From Algoriphagus sp. (GTDB taxonomy: Bacteria; Bacteroidota; Bacteroidia; Cytophagales; Cyclobacteriaceae), in assembly GCA_023653075.1 (NCBI GenBank), contig JAMNXQ010000003.1, positions 31,268-95,267 on the forward strand: a stretch of 64,000 bases of DNA, in the 5' to 3' direction. Below are positions 9,219-18,664 of this stretch, in pieces. The notes beneath the pieces were generated by a model. That model did no database searches. It had not been told where the DNA came from and saw nothing but the letters and a program-made list of their open reading frames with translations. The stretch's first letter is position 1. The number at the start of each line of letters is the position of its first letter. The position numbers and the translations under genes were made by a program.

Positions 9219-9352
9219 GTACTAAGTACTAAGTACCATGTACCCTGCCTTCGGCAGGAAGGCAAGATGCTTTCGAAGCACCATTTGGGTCAGAGCAGGA
9301 ATCCCTACTTGGTTCTTGGTACTTTGTACATTGTACTTGTGTTATTTGGTAC
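9219..9352. repeat. GTAC-rich quasi-palindromic intergenic element
   Basis: Between the convergent receptor and transporter genes. The left arm repeats GTACTAA and ends CATGTAC; the right arm (GGTACTTTGTACATTGTAC, TTGGTAC) is its imperfect inverted counterpart. A perfect hairpin CCTGCC-TTC-GGCAGG lies at 9244-9258. It looks like a dispersed intergenic repeat, but only one copy is in the window. Confidence 0.55.
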
Positions 9353-9405
9353 AAAAAAAGACCACCCCTCCGGATAGCCTTTTTTAAAGAAGAACTGGTT
9401 GAAGG

Positions 9406-10968
9406 TTAATGCACCTCACCCATCATTTTTTTCAATACAGGTTTTAGAAGTAGCAAAACAAAGGCAGAACCCATCACCGTATACACAATCAACATAAACT
9501 GATCTGGCATGGCTGCAAGACCCTCCTCTGATCCCCCACTCGCTTCACCCGCAATCAAGCCTGCAAATAAATTGCCCAAGGCTACTGAAAGAAACCAAAT
9601 TCCCATCATTTGACCTCCATATCCTTTTGGAGCCAATTTGGTCACTAGCGAAAGCCCTACAGGAGACAAACTCAATTCACCAAAAGTGTGGAATAAAAAG
9701 GTGATGATTAACCAACTAGGCGCTGCTAACTCACCTGAAGCGGCAATTTTGGTTGCGAAATACATCACAAAGAAACCCACACCAAGCATCGCTAGTCCAA
9801 AAATGAACTTTAAAGGTGAACTAGGTTCTAAATTCTTACGTCCCAACCAAACCCAAAGTGCGGCAAAGAAAGGTGCGAAAATGATGATGAATAAGGAATT
9901 AATAGATTGGAAATAGCCTGTAGGAACCTCCCAGCCTAACACCGTTCGATCCATAAAGCGCTCAGCAAATAAGTTCAAGGTTGAGCCTGCCTGCTCAAAT
10001 CCAGACCAAAACATGGCAGAGAAAAAGAATAAGATGGCAATTACACCCACTTTGTTTTTATCGACTTTAGAGAGGCCGCCAAAAGCAATTACATAGCCCA
10101 AGTATCCTGCAGCTACAAGCGCGATGACCACACCAGAGGATTTAGCAATTGCTGCCGCATCGATCTTAGCAATTCCTGAGAATAGGACTCCGATCACTAC
10201 CAAGCCCACCAAACCAATCAGGGAGGTAATACTTTTCAATTTCTTTTGTGCTTGCTGTTCGGCTGTGCTTTGCGCCACAGGCACCTCACCATATCCGTCT
10301 AATGAACTACCCGTCAATTTGTATTGAATCAAACCGAAGATCATTCCTAGCCCTGCAAGACCAAAGCCCAAATGCATGTCGTATTCTGCCACTGAGGCAC
10401 AAGCAAGAGGTGCGATAAATCCACCAATATTGATTCCCATGTAGAAAATAGAAAAACCTGCATCTCGCTTGGAACTGCCCACTGGATAAAGTTGGCCTAC
10501 AATCGAACTGATGTTTGGCTTCAAAAGTCCCGTACCTAGGACAATCAAGAGCAAGCCCAAAAAGAAGGAAGTAGTATCTAATGCAGTCAAGGTGGTTTTT
10601 GTTGCTGCGCTACCTGAAACCCAGCCTTCGATTCCTGGAACTGCCATCATAAAATGGCCTAATGCGATAATTATGCCTCCATACCAAACAGACTTTTTCA
10701 ATCCAAACAATCGATCTGCAAGCCAGCCCCCAGGTAGGGCCAATAAGTAAACTCCCATGGTGTAAAGCCCATAAATGGCACCTGCAGTAGGATCATCAAA
10801 ACCAAGCCCACCATCTGCAATGGCCTTGGTCATGAATAGAATCAATAAGGCGCGCATGCCGTAATAACTGAAGCGCTCCCACATTTCTGTAAAGAATAAA
10901 GTCATCAGCCCTTTCGGGTGACCAAAGGCAGTAGGACCTGTAAATTCGGGATTGAGTGCTTTTTCCAA
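9406..10968 (-). CDS. Proton-dependent oligopeptide transporter (POT/PTR family MFS)
   Basis: 520 aa, many membrane helices. The POT signature ExxERFxYYG is seen as EMWERFSYYG at 28-37, followed by GLLKPNISSIVGQLY and SIFYMGINIGGFIAPL, both typical. It imports di- and tripeptides across the inner membrane with protons. The reading frame starts at TTG (10966-10968): an in-frame stop lies a few codons upstream, and the nearest internal ATG would remove the family's conserved GHPKG segment. So TTG initiation is the best reading. Monocistronic, divergent from pckA. Confidence 0.93.
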   Translation of the reverse strand: MEKALNPEFTGPTAFGHPKGLMTLFFTEMWERFSYYGMRALLILFMTKAIADGGLGFDDPTAGAIYGLYTMGVYLLALPGGWLADRLFGLKKSVWYGGIIIALGHFMMAVPGIEGWVSGSAATKTTLTALDTTSFFLGLLLIVLGTGLLKPNISSIVGQLYPVGSSKRDAGFSIFYMGINIGGFIAPLACASVAEYDMHLGFGLAGLGMIFGLIQYKLTGSSLDGYGEVPVAQSTAEQQAQKKLKSITSLIGLVGLVVIGVLFSGIAKIDAAAIAKSSGVVIALVAAGYLGYVIAFGGLSKVDKNKVGVIAILFFFSAMFWSGFEQAGSTLNLFAERFMDRTVLGWEVPTGYFQSINSLFIIIFAPFFAALWVWLGRKNLEPSSPLKFIFGLAMLGVGFFVMYFATKIAASGELAAPSWLIITFLFHTFGELSLSPVGLSLVTKLAPKGYGGQMMGIWFLSVALGNLFAGLIAGEASGGSEEGLAAMPDQFMLIVYTVMGSAFVLLLLKPVLKKMMGEVH

Positions 10969-11002
10969 GGATGTTTCGGGTTAATAAGGTTAAATTCCAT
11001 TG

Positions 11003-11035
11003 CAATGATAAACTTTTTTAGCGCTTTATTGCAAA
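11003..11035 (-). promoter_or_regulatory. Candidate promoter of the peptide transporter gene
   Basis: On the minus strand, TTTG (11035-11032) is followed 21 bp later by TATCATTG (11010-11003), matching 7 of 8 positions of the framework TAnnTTTG. This leaves about a 30-nt leader before the TTG start. Confidence 0.4.
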
Positions 11036-11173
11036 GAATATCTAGTAAACCCATTTAAATAAGCACACAAAAACTGGGGAATGAACCTAAATAAATTGTT
11101 CCTTTTTAGAATTCATAATATCCTATTTTTATTTTACGAAATCGATTGAAATAAAAAATTAAGGGGTTTTTAG

Positions 11174-11205
11174 GTTGACGTATTGATTCTGAAATACTAA
11201 TTTTG
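11174..11205 (+). promoter_or_regulatory. Candidate pckA promoter
   Basis: GTTG (11174-11177), a 20-bp spacer and TAATTTTG (11198-11205) fit the Bacteroidota TTTG / TAnnTTTG promoter well. The predicted start is about 30 bp before the pckA ATG. Confidence 0.55.
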
Positions 11206-11245
11206 AGCAGTACTTTTTTTAAGTAAACCCAAATAAAACTAAAGG

Positions 11246-12829
11246 ATGAAGCAGCCACTTTCCCCTAGCACTCCCCTGTCACTTCTTGCTCAAAAAATTC
11301 ACTATCAACTACCTCCTTCCAAATTAATAGAGCATGCCTTGGAACGGAAAGAAGGAATCCTTACCAATACAGGAGCATTAATGGTTAATACTGGGAACTT
11401 TACAGGAAGATCCCCAAAGGACCGGTATCTAGTTCAAGATTTACTGACAAAAGATTCCGTTTGGTGGGGCGATATCAATATCCCCATAGACTCGGGACAT
11501 TTTGAACAACTTTATTCCAAAATGTTGGACTTCTTGCAAAATAAAGAAATCTACATTCGTGACTTACAGGTAGGAGCTGACCCTGAATATCGTTTATGCA
11601 TTCGAGTAGTGACCACCCTAGCCTGGCATAATCTGTTTTGCGATAATCTTTTTATCCGTCTTTCCGATGAGGAACTACTAGTATTTAAACCAGAGTACAC
11701 GATTTTATGTGTTCCAGAATTTAGTGCAGATCCAAAGTTAGATGGGGTTAAAAATTCCAATTTCACTATTTTGAATTTAAGTCAAAAAACGATTTTAATT
11801 GGGGGAACAGCCTATGCAGGGGAAATGAAAAAAGGAATGTTCTCCATCATGAATTACCTCTTACCTAAAGAGAAAAGTGTCCTACCGATGCATTGTGCGG
11901 CGAATGTTGGTCGTGATGGGTTATCCGCCTTATTTTTTGGTTTATCCGGAACGGGAAAGACAACACTTTCCTCAGATCCTAATCGAATGCTTATCGGGGA
12001 TGATGAACATGGTTGGTCTAAAAAAGGAATCTTCAATTTTGAAGGAGGATGCTATGCAAAGGTAATAGACCTAAGTGCCGAAAATGAACCTGAAATCTTT
12101 CGTGCAATTAAAGGAGGAGCCATTTTAGAAAACACGCGATTTCTTCCAGGAACCCTAGAGGTGGATTACCAAAATAGATCGGTTACCGAAAATACACGAA
12201 CCGCCTATCCATTAAGTCATATTCCTACAGCAATTCATCCCTCTATATCCGAGGCACCGAAACATATTTTTTTCCTTACTGCAGATGCTTTTGGTGTTTT
12301 ACCTCCCATTGCCAAACTTACTCAAGAACAAGCCATGTACCATTTTCTTTCGGGCTATACAGCTAAAGTTGCAGGCACAGAGATGGGAGTAAAAGAACCC
12401 AAATTAACTTTTTCTGCCTGTTTTGGTGCTGCATTTTTACCCTTGCATCCCCTCCGATATGCGGAATTATTTGGTGAAAAATTAAAATCTAGCCATGCAA
12501 CTGTTTGGTTAATCAATACGGGCTGGACGGGAGGGCCCTATGGGGTTGGATCTCGGATGAAACTGAGTTACACTCGGGCCATGATCAATGCTGCTTTAGA
12601 AGGAAAATTAGATTTTGCCCCTTTCCGAAAAGATCCTGTGTTCGGTTTTCAAGTGCCAGAAATTTGTCCACATGTACCTGCATCCCTATTAAATCCAAAA
12701 GGAACCTGGGAGGACCCCGTAGCCTATGATCGACAAGCAAAGGAATTAGCAACTGCCTTTCGAAAAAATTTTGAAACTTATACTTCCAACTTAAATAAGG
12801 ATTTGATAAAAGGCGAGCCATTGATCTAA
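11246..12829 (+). CDS. pckA: Phosphoenolpyruvate carboxykinase (ATP)
   Basis: 527 aa, the usual length for the ATP-dependent enzyme. It turns oxaloacetate plus ATP into phosphoenolpyruvate and CO2, the entry step of gluconeogenesis. Diagnostic text: FTGRSPKDRYLV near 52-63, the P-loop GLSGTGKTTLS at about 230-240, the metal-binding IGDDEHGW next, and NTGWTGGPYGVGSRM toward the C terminus. It stands alone with its own promoter-like sequence. A gluconeogenic enzyme fits an organism growing on peptides, as the neighbouring transporter suggests. Confidence 0.97.
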   Translation: MKQPLSPSTPLSLLAQKIHYQLPPSKLIEHALERKEGILTNTGALMVNTGNFTGRSPKDRYLVQDLLTKDSVWWGDINIPIDSGHFEQLYSKMLDFLQNKEIYIRDLQVGADPEYRLCIRVVTTLAWHNLFCDNLFIRLSDEELLVFKPEYTILCVPEFSADPKLDGVKNSNFTILNLSQKTILIGGTAYAGEMKKGMFSIMNYLLPKEKSVLPMHCAANVGRDGLSALFFGLSGTGKTTLSSDPNRMLIGDDEHGWSKKGIFNFEGGCYAKVIDLSAENEPEIFRAIKGGAILENTRFLPGTLEVDYQNRSVTENTRTAYPLSHIPTAIHPSISEAPKHIFFLTADAFGVLPPIAKLTQEQAMYHFLSGYTAKVAGTEMGVKEPKLTFSACFGAAFLPLHPLRYAELFGEKLKSSHATVWLINTGWTGGPYGVGSRMKLSYTRAMINAALEGKLDFAPFRKDPVFGFQVPEICPHVPASLLNPKGTWEDPVAYDRQAKELATAFRKNFETYTSNLNKDLIKGEPLI

Positions 12830-12891
12830 ACAAAATTTAATTTAAGATTAGTCTTTTTAAATCAGCAGCATCAAAAAGCCGAGACATTGCC

Positions 12892-12899
12892 TATTTTTG
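12892..12899 (+). promoter_or_regulatory. Possible -7 element upstream of the cyclophilin gene
   Basis: TATTTTTG matches TAnnTTTG 41 bp before the ATG. No good -33 TTG was found at the expected distance. Confidence 0.3.
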
Positions 12900-12940
12900 C
12901 ATTGCGAATTAGCAACAACCACTAATCATCATTCCAATCC

Positions 12941-13378
12941 ATGAAGACCGCTGAACTAATTACTGAAAAAGGAACCATGCGAGTAGAGTTTTACGAAAAA
13001 GATGCGCCAATTACCGTGCAAAACTTCGTAGACCTTTCAAACAAAGGATTTTACGATGGATTGACCTTCCACCGCGTCATCCCAAACTTTGTCATCCAAG
13101 GTGGCTGTCCTACTGGAACAGGAACAGGAGGTCCTGGCTACAAAATTCAATGTGAGCTAGATGGCGAAAACCAATACCATGATCGTGGTGTACTTTCCAT
13201 GGCACATGCAGGAAGAAATACCGGTGGATCTCAATTTTTTATCTGCCATAGCCGCGCAAATACCGCGCATTTGGACAGAAATCATACCTGCTTCGGAAAG
13301 GTCGTAGAAGGACTAGAGGTAATCGACGCGATCCGTGCTGGAGATAAAATTGAAAAAATTGTAATCCACGAGTCTTAA
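12941..13378 (+). CDS. Cyclophilin-type peptidylprolyl isomerase
   Basis: 145 aa with no signal peptide, so probably cytoplasmic. It catalyses cis-trans isomerisation of Xaa-Pro bonds during folding. Cyclophilin motifs are seen in order: [39 protein letters not shown] and [12 protein letters not shown]. The catalytic Arg of FHRVI and the SQFFI strand are intact. It is followed by a strong intrinsic terminator and appears monocistronic. Confidence 0.95.
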   Translation: MKTAELITEKGTMRVEFYEKDAPITVQNFVDLSNKGFYDGLTFHRVIPNFVIQGGCPTGTGTGGPGYKIQCELDGENQYHDRGVLSMAHAGRNTGGSQFFICHSRANTAHLDRNHTCFGKVVEGLEVIDAIRAGDKIEKIVIHES

Positions 13379-13389
13379 GATCCACTTTA

Positions 13390-13427
13390 AATCCGGTACA
13401 TGAATGATTTCATCCCTGTACCGGATT
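13390..13427 (+). terminator. Intrinsic terminator of the cyclophilin gene
   Basis: A perfect 11-bp stem AATCCGGTACA / TGTACCGGATT with a 16-nt loop and a following T run, 12 bp after the stop codon. It also borders repeat copy A. Confidence 0.85.
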
Positions 13428-13437
13428 TTTTTATTTC

Positions 13438-13583
13438 TTATTATCCGCTTTGTTAACAGTACCCAAAGAAATGTAAGGTTTGAAGTTCCATTAGCTAAGC
13501 TGTGGTCTGTGGACAGTCGTCTGTCGACGATTCCGCAGAAATTCAAGGATGTTTTAAGCTACTGGCATGATTGCGGATAATCC
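13438..13583 (+). repeat. MITE-like intergenic repeat, copy A
   Basis: About 146 bp. The left end ATTATCCGC is the inverse of the right end GCGGATAAT. Interior landmarks shared with the other copies are GCTGTGG(T/A)CTGT, GTCGACGATT..CCGCAG and GCTACTGGCATGATTGCGG. The inner stem GACAG-TCGT-CTGTC can form a hairpin. Flanked by TATTTC on both sides (13432-13437, 13584-13589), a possible short duplication. It lies between two convergent genes, and the downstream ceramidase stop codon overlaps the right flank. The internal end-motif copy lacks two bases compared with copies B and C. Confidence 0.75.
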
Positions 13584-13587
13584 TATT

Positions 13588-15156
13588 TCATTTTTTCAAC
13601 TTTTGCAAGTCCTTCAAAATTCCAAGAACTTCTCCATGGATTTTTGAAGCAGTTTCCGGACCTAAGGAATTGATTTCCCCATAAGGTCTCTCCTTGTAAC
13701 CGTAAGTAAAAGGCGGATTTACATCCCACTGACTTTTAGGCACGATGTAGCCAATCATGTCGTTTGACATTCCAGAGAAGAAAATATACTGCCCTGGAAT
13801 CTTTTCTTTCAAAGCAGGCACTTCTACCGGCTTCATAGCGTAATCAGCCCCAGCAGGAGATTCAATACCACCATGCAGGATTTCAGGATAAAGTTCTCCA
13901 GGCACATGCACAAATGTGGCAGGTCCTAACTTCCATGCAGAAACCTCTGAGCGGATTTTTTTCCATCCCACAAAGCCTCTATCAAAAATGCCTACGAATG
14001 CGGCCAATTGAAAGAGGGAATTGTCCATTCGAAGGGAAATAGATTTGGCTCTTATTCCTAAATCTAAAGTGGAATGAACAATCAAATTGGAGTCGCGAAG
14101 GGTTTCCAAAGTGATTTTAGCCAAGGCTTTCCCTTGCGCAAGCAGTTTATCAGGAGCTTGTTTTTGGTAACTGACACCCGAATAGGGATCCTTAACTGAA
14201 AGGTCTGGGGGTGTAGTCATCAATCCTCCTACCGCACCATTTAGAAAGATCGTCACACCACCTACTCCTGGTTCGGTTAAGGTGTCAGATACTGGAATCC
14301 CCTTCTCGACAAAGTTTCGCCAAGGATCGGCAAAATCGGAACTGATTTGAATATTTTCTAGCCAGAGGGTCTCTGGATGATTGCCCCAATTCAAGAGGGT
14401 ACCTAGGGTGGAGCCCGTTTGTGCATCGAGAACTTGCATCAAGTGCAAGCCAGCATCCGATACAAAAGGTGGACGCGTGTCTCCTACTAAACCCTTTAGT
14501 CGCTCTGGTTCTTGGGCAAATTTAAAATGAGCAGGCTTTCTTACGGTATAGGCCTCTCCTATTGCTTTCGCAATTCCTTCTTTAACGGAGGTCAGGTACT
14601 TTGGATTGACACCCCTCACATAATCTGAAGGACCCCACATGCCCATCAAATCCGGTGCGGAATGCACGTGGGTACTGGAAATGACCACATAATCTAATTC
14701 AGGATACTTTTCCTGGATCAATTTACGCGTAGCAATCACCTCATCGTTTCCAAATCCAATCATATCTATCACGCAAAGGGCTAGGGAAACATCTCCAGAT
14801 TCGAGTACCATGGCCCTTGCCCAAAGTTTGTCCAATACACTTTGTGCTGGCCTTGAATTATGAAAGCCCGCTAACCAAACTGCATCAAATTCCCCATTCC
14901 CATTGGCATCGATAAAGCGATCCCCTTTTTCTGGATCGTACTTCGAATCCCCATCCACATCTTCCCAAGTTTCAAAATCGGTTGGAGTAAGGTCCACTTT
15001 TGAAAATCCCGCTTGAACTGTAGCTGCTGGACTGTATAAAGAAACGTCAGTTTGGTAGTCTGAATGCCGATCTCGAAATTGATATCCTGCATAAACAAGG
15101 ATTGTAAGGAGTAACACAAGAACAATTCCCAAGAAAATTAGAAGCCCTTTTCGCAT
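13588..15156 (-). CDS. Neutral/alkaline ceramidase-like protein, membrane-anchored
   Basis: 522 aa. One N-terminal helix (about 4-26) without a clear cleavage site suggests an anchored exported protein. The body resembles the N-terminal catalytic domain of neutral/alkaline ceramidases: AGFSKVDLTP opens it, VISSTHVHSAPDLMG carries the zinc-type histidines, NWGNHPETLW follows, and GELYPEIL is toward the end. An acidic loop pair (DVDGDSKYD, DANGNGEFD at about 67-91) resembles calcium-binding EF-hand loops. It probably cleaves an amide or related ester outside the cytoplasm; the true substrate is not shown. Monocistronic. Confidence 0.8.
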   Translation of the reverse strand: MRKGLLIFLGIVLVLLLTILVYAGYQFRDRHSDYQTDVSLYSPAATVQAGFSKVDLTPTDFETWEDVDGDSKYDPEKGDRFIDANGNGEFDAVWLAGFHNSRPAQSVLDKLWARAMVLESGDVSLALCVIDMIGFGNDEVIATRKLIQEKYPELDYVVISSTHVHSAPDLMGMWGPSDYVRGVNPKYLTSVKEGIAKAIGEAYTVRKPAHFKFAQEPERLKGLVGDTRPPFVSDAGLHLMQVLDAQTGSTLGTLLNWGNHPETLWLENIQISSDFADPWRNFVEKGIPVSDTLTEPGVGGVTIFLNGAVGGLMTTPPDLSVKDPYSGVSYQKQAPDKLLAQGKALAKITLETLRDSNLIVHSTLDLGIRAKSISLRMDNSLFQLAAFVGIFDRGFVGWKKIRSEVSAWKLGPATFVHVPGELYPEILHGGIESPAGADYAMKPVEVPALKEKIPGQYIFFSGMSNDMIGYIVPKSQWDVNPPFTYGYKERPYGEINSLGPETASKIHGEVLGILKDLQKLKK

Positions 15157-15240
15157 AGATTTGGATTGTAAAACGTAAGCCTAAACTACTTTTTTTTTCT
15201 AAGAAGGAAAGTTAAACCGCTGAACATGAAGGAATCAGCC

Positions 15241-15957
15241 TTACAAATTCTGGTTTTGCTGCCAAAAATGGCGCTCATGAATTTCGGCATGCGGTACAAT
15301 ATCCTTGTACCAACGCAAACGAAGTTCGTCGCACTCCTCATCGGATAGCAAAAAATCAGGAATTTCCATTTCCTTGGCACGTTTCATCAATTCATAAAGA
15401 AAAATGGAAACAGAAACAGAAATATTGAAACTCTCGGTAAACCCTCTCATTGGGATATGCACAAGCCCATCTACCTTGGACTTTACTTCTTCGCTAATTC
15501 CTTCGTGTTCATTGCCGAAAACAAGGGCTACTTTTTGATTTGGCTTCATCGCCAATTCATGGATGGATAAGGAATTTGTCGCTGGGCTAGTTCCAAAGAT
15601 TGCATAGCCTTCGGATCTCAATCTTCCAAAGCACTGGTCCACAGCAGAACCTTCAGGAGTAAAATATTTATGTAAATCCACCCATTGAGCTGCTCCTCTA
15701 GTCACAAAAGGGTTGACCTTATACGTATCGGTCTTTTCAATCAAATGAATATTCTGAATCCCAAAGCAGTCACAAGTCCTAAGGACTGCACTGGCATTGT
15801 GTGGTTTGAATATATCCTCAAGCACCACCGTAAAAAATCGGGTACGTTGGGATAAAACTCGCTCAATAGCAGCCTTTTTATGCGGGGTAATGTATTTTCC
15901 CAAATAGTCTAGGAAATTAGGTTCGCTACCCGGCAAGTTACCTTCCTGCTGATTCAT
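15241..15957 (-). CDS. TrmH-family (SpoU) RNA 2'-O-methyltransferase
   Basis: 238 aa from the ATG at 15957; the track's longer form starts at GTG four codons earlier. A SPOUT-fold methyltransferase using SAM. Motifs: NASAVLRTCDCFGIQ (motif 1, N and R), LVFGNEHEGIS (motif 2) and VHIPMRGFTESFNISVSVS (motif 3). It resembles TrmH, which methylates G18 of tRNA, but an rRNA target cannot be ruled out. It begins 17 bp after the parC stop on the same strand, so parE-parC-trmH may be one transcript. Confidence 0.87.
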   Translation of the reverse strand: MNQQEGNLPGSEPNFLDYLGKYITPHKKAAIERVLSQRTRFFTVVLEDIFKPHNASAVLRTCDCFGIQNIHLIEKTDTYKVNPFVTRGAAQWVDLHKYFTPEGSAVDQCFGRLRSEGYAIFGTSPATNSLSIHELAMKPNQKVALVFGNEHEGISEEVKSKVDGLVHIPMRGFTESFNISVSVSIFLYELMKRAKEMEIPDFLLSDEECDELRLRWYKDIVPHAEIHERHFWQQNQNL

Positions 15958-15973
15958 GGAAGCATTCACTTAC

Positions 15974-18613
15974 TTAAAACAAACCGAGCTGTTCATCCTC
16001 CCCTTTCTTTGGGGTTAGGGAAAGCGTACTACCCACTTCCAAATCATCTGGCAAATCTGTTATTGGCTCCTCAAAAGAAATCATATCTTCCTGGTCTTCA
16101 ACTGCAGCTATCTCCATCACTTGTTCGGATTCAATCAAATGCAAGTCTTTTACCTCATGGGTACTCAATTTATTTCCGATAGCCTTCCAACCTTTCACAT
16201 CAATCAACATTTCCAGATCGTAATCCATTTGCTCTTCGGCCTTGCCTTTAATCAGCGTCACAGAAACCTGTGCTTGCGCATCTGTGGTGACTACTTTGAG
16301 GTAGGATTGCTTGTGTTCCGTAATGAAGTTAAACCGCTTGTTGAGCGTCGTGGTCTCAATCAAAAAGCGTTTCACAAAGTAACCTTTGGTAGCCCCATCA
16401 AAGTAGACAGCTCCAATTACTTTTTGAGAATCAAATTTTTGAATCAATAGTACCTCTGTTGGCTCGTAGCGATTGGTCAACTCAAAACTGGTCAATTCGT
16501 AATCCCCACTTTTGTAGCACACCAGAATTTTATCGTCACCCAGGAAGTTGCCAATTTGCTTGCCTCGCGCATCAGTATTCAGTCGACCCACAGATACATC
16601 AAAGTAAATGTTGATGCCACCCAGGGTAGATTTACCTTCCATTTTAAATTGAACCTTACGCACAGGGTATCTAGTCAATATATTTCCGCCCGCAGCACGG
16701 CCTTTGATTTCAATCTCTGCAAAATCAAAATCGAACACTTTTACTCGAGCCTTAGCACCTTGAGTTAGGTATACGGTCACCACTTCAGCTTCTCCATTGG
16801 GATTGGCTGTGAGATACATGAGTTTGGATCCCTTGGTACCCTTAGTCAGGTCATATTCCTTGTCTCGGGTCACCCCCCCAACTTGAAAGCGTTTGACCAT
16901 GGCTCTTCCAGACACGCCATCCAAATAGATGAAGTTGTAAGTCATGCGCTCGTCATTCTTTCGAAACACCCCGACATGGACAATATCCTTGCCCATAAAT
17001 AACTTTTCTTGGATTTTGGATACCACCAACTTTCCGTCTCGGCGAATGGCGATGATGTCATCCAAATCCGAGCATTCACAGATGTACTCATCCTTTTTAA
17101 GTCCATAGCCCACAAAACCATCTGCCCGATTGACATAGAGCTTGGCATTATTTGCTGCCACTACTGCGGCCTGGATGGTATCAAATGCCCGAATCTCAGT
17201 TTTTCGTTCTCTTCCTTTGCCATATTTATCCAGCAAGTTTTGGTAATACGCAATCGCGAAATCTGTCAAATGTCTCAAATTGTAATTTACCTGCTTCAAT
17301 TCATCCTGAAGGCGCTTCATCAACTCATCTGCCTTGAAGGCATCAAACTTGGAGATACGCTTGATTTTTATTTCAGTCAAGCGAATTAAGTCTTCCTGTA
17401 CAATGATACGGTAAAAATCAGGCTTGTAGGGGTCCAAACCCCTATCGATAGCCTCCAATACCGCGTCCCAGGTGGTACATTCTTCGATGTCTCGGTAGAT
17501 GCGATTTTCAATAAATATCTTCTCTAGGGAAGAGAATAAGAGTTTTTCCAACAACTCCCCCTTCCGAATTTCCAATTCCTTACGGAGCAATTCCTTCGTT
17601 TGAGTGGTGTTGTACTTTAAAATCTGGTTAACAGTTAAGAAAACAGGCTTCTCATCAATGATGACGCATGCATTCGGCGATATGGATACCTCACAATCGG
17701 TAAATGCATACAAGGCATCAATGGTCACATCAGGAGATACCCCGGGAGCCAATTGAATCTGAATCTCTACATCCTTGGCAGTATTATCTACTACTTTTTT
17801 GATTTTAATTTTTCCTTTATCGTTGGCCTTCAAGATGGAATCAATCAGAGAATCTGTAGTAGTACCAAATGGTATTTCCTTGATTAACAATGTTTTATTT
17901 ACATCCTCTTCAATTCGTGCTCTAACTTTAATCTTTCCTCCCCGGAGTCCTTGCTGGTAATCCGAAAAATCAGCCAAACCACCGGTAAGGAAATCGGGTA
18001 GTACTTCAGGGGAGTTGCCTCGAAGGATTTCAATAGAGGCTTGAATCAACTCAATAAAATTATGAGGCAAAATTTTGGTGGACAATCCGACAGCGATACC
18101 CTCTACCCCTTGGGCCAAAAGCAACGGAAATTTCACAGGAAGCGTAACTGGCTCACGTTTTCTTCCATCGTAGGATAGCTGCCATTCTGTGGTTTGCGGA
18201 TTAAAGACCACATCTAATGCAAACTTGGATAGTCTCGCCTCAATGTATCGCGGAGCAGCAGCTCCATCTCCGGTACGCACATCTCCCCAGTTGCCTTGAG
18301 TCTCGATTAAGAGGTCCTTTTGCCCCATATTGACGATCGCATCCCCAATCGATGCATCCCCATGAGGGTGGTACTGCATGGATTGTCCGATGATATTGGC
18401 CACCTTATTGAATCGGCCATCGTCCATTTCCTTCATGGCATGCAGGATTCGGCGTTGGACAGGTTTTAATCCATCTTCTATGGCAGGCACTGCTCGCTCC
18501 AGAATCACATAGGAGGCATAATCTAGAAACCAGTCCTTGTACATTCCAGTTACGGGTACAGAACCATGCAAGCTGCTATCCGGATTTTCAGAAATTTGGG
18601 TATCGTCACTCAT
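15974..18613 (-). CDS. parC: DNA topoisomerase IV subunit A (ParC)
   Basis: 879 aa type IIA topoisomerase A subunit. Winged-helix region DGLKPVQRRILHAM (48-60) and QSMQYHPHGDASIG; the catalytic tyrosine is in APRYIEARLS (Y123). A coiled-coil region about 430-480 and a beta-pinwheel C-terminal domain follow. Assigned as ParC rather than GyrA because it sits directly after a short (633 aa) ParE-like B subunit, a typical Bacteroidota pair. Topoisomerase IV unlinks daughter chromosomes. It starts 51 bp after parE on the minus strand. Confidence 0.93.
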   Translation of the reverse strand: MSDDTQISENPDSSLHGSVPVTGMYKDWFLDYASYVILERAVPAIEDGLKPVQRRILHAMKEMDDGRFNKVANIIGQSMQYHPHGDASIGDAIVNMGQKDLLIETQGNWGDVRTGDGAAAPRYIEARLSKFALDVVFNPQTTEWQLSYDGRKREPVTLPVKFPLLLAQGVEGIAVGLSTKILPHNFIELIQASIEILRGNSPEVLPDFLTGGLADFSDYQQGLRGGKIKVRARIEEDVNKTLLIKEIPFGTTTDSLIDSILKANDKGKIKIKKVVDNTAKDVEIQIQLAPGVSPDVTIDALYAFTDCEVSISPNACVIIDEKPVFLTVNQILKYNTTQTKELLRKELEIRKGELLEKLLFSSLEKIFIENRIYRDIEECTTWDAVLEAIDRGLDPYKPDFYRIIVQEDLIRLTEIKIKRISKFDAFKADELMKRLQDELKQVNYNLRHLTDFAIAYYQNLLDKYGKGRERKTEIRAFDTIQAAVVAANNAKLYVNRADGFVGYGLKKDEYICECSDLDDIIAIRRDGKLVVSKIQEKLFMGKDIVHVGVFRKNDERMTYNFIYLDGVSGRAMVKRFQVGGVTRDKEYDLTKGTKGSKLMYLTANPNGEAEVVTVYLTQGAKARVKVFDFDFAEIEIKGRAAGGNILTRYPVRKVQFKMEGKSTLGGINIYFDVSVGRLNTDARGKQIGNFLGDDKILVCYKSGDYELTSFELTNRYEPTEVLLIQKFDSQKVIGAVYFDGATKGYFVKRFLIETTTLNKRFNFITEHKQSYLKVVTTDAQAQVSVTLIKGKAEEQMDYDLEMLIDVKGWKAIGNKLSTHEVKDLHLIESEQVMEIAAVEDQEDMISFEEPITDLPDDLEVGSTLSLTPKKGEDEQLGLF

Positions 18614-18664
18614 TTTGGTAATCCCTGGGTTAAGGAAAATGGATTGGGGTACTACTCGGAAACC

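Noticed and set aside
17009-17389. 126-aa plus-strand ORF opposite parC
   Set aside because: Shadow ORF; parC has clear motifs on the other strand.
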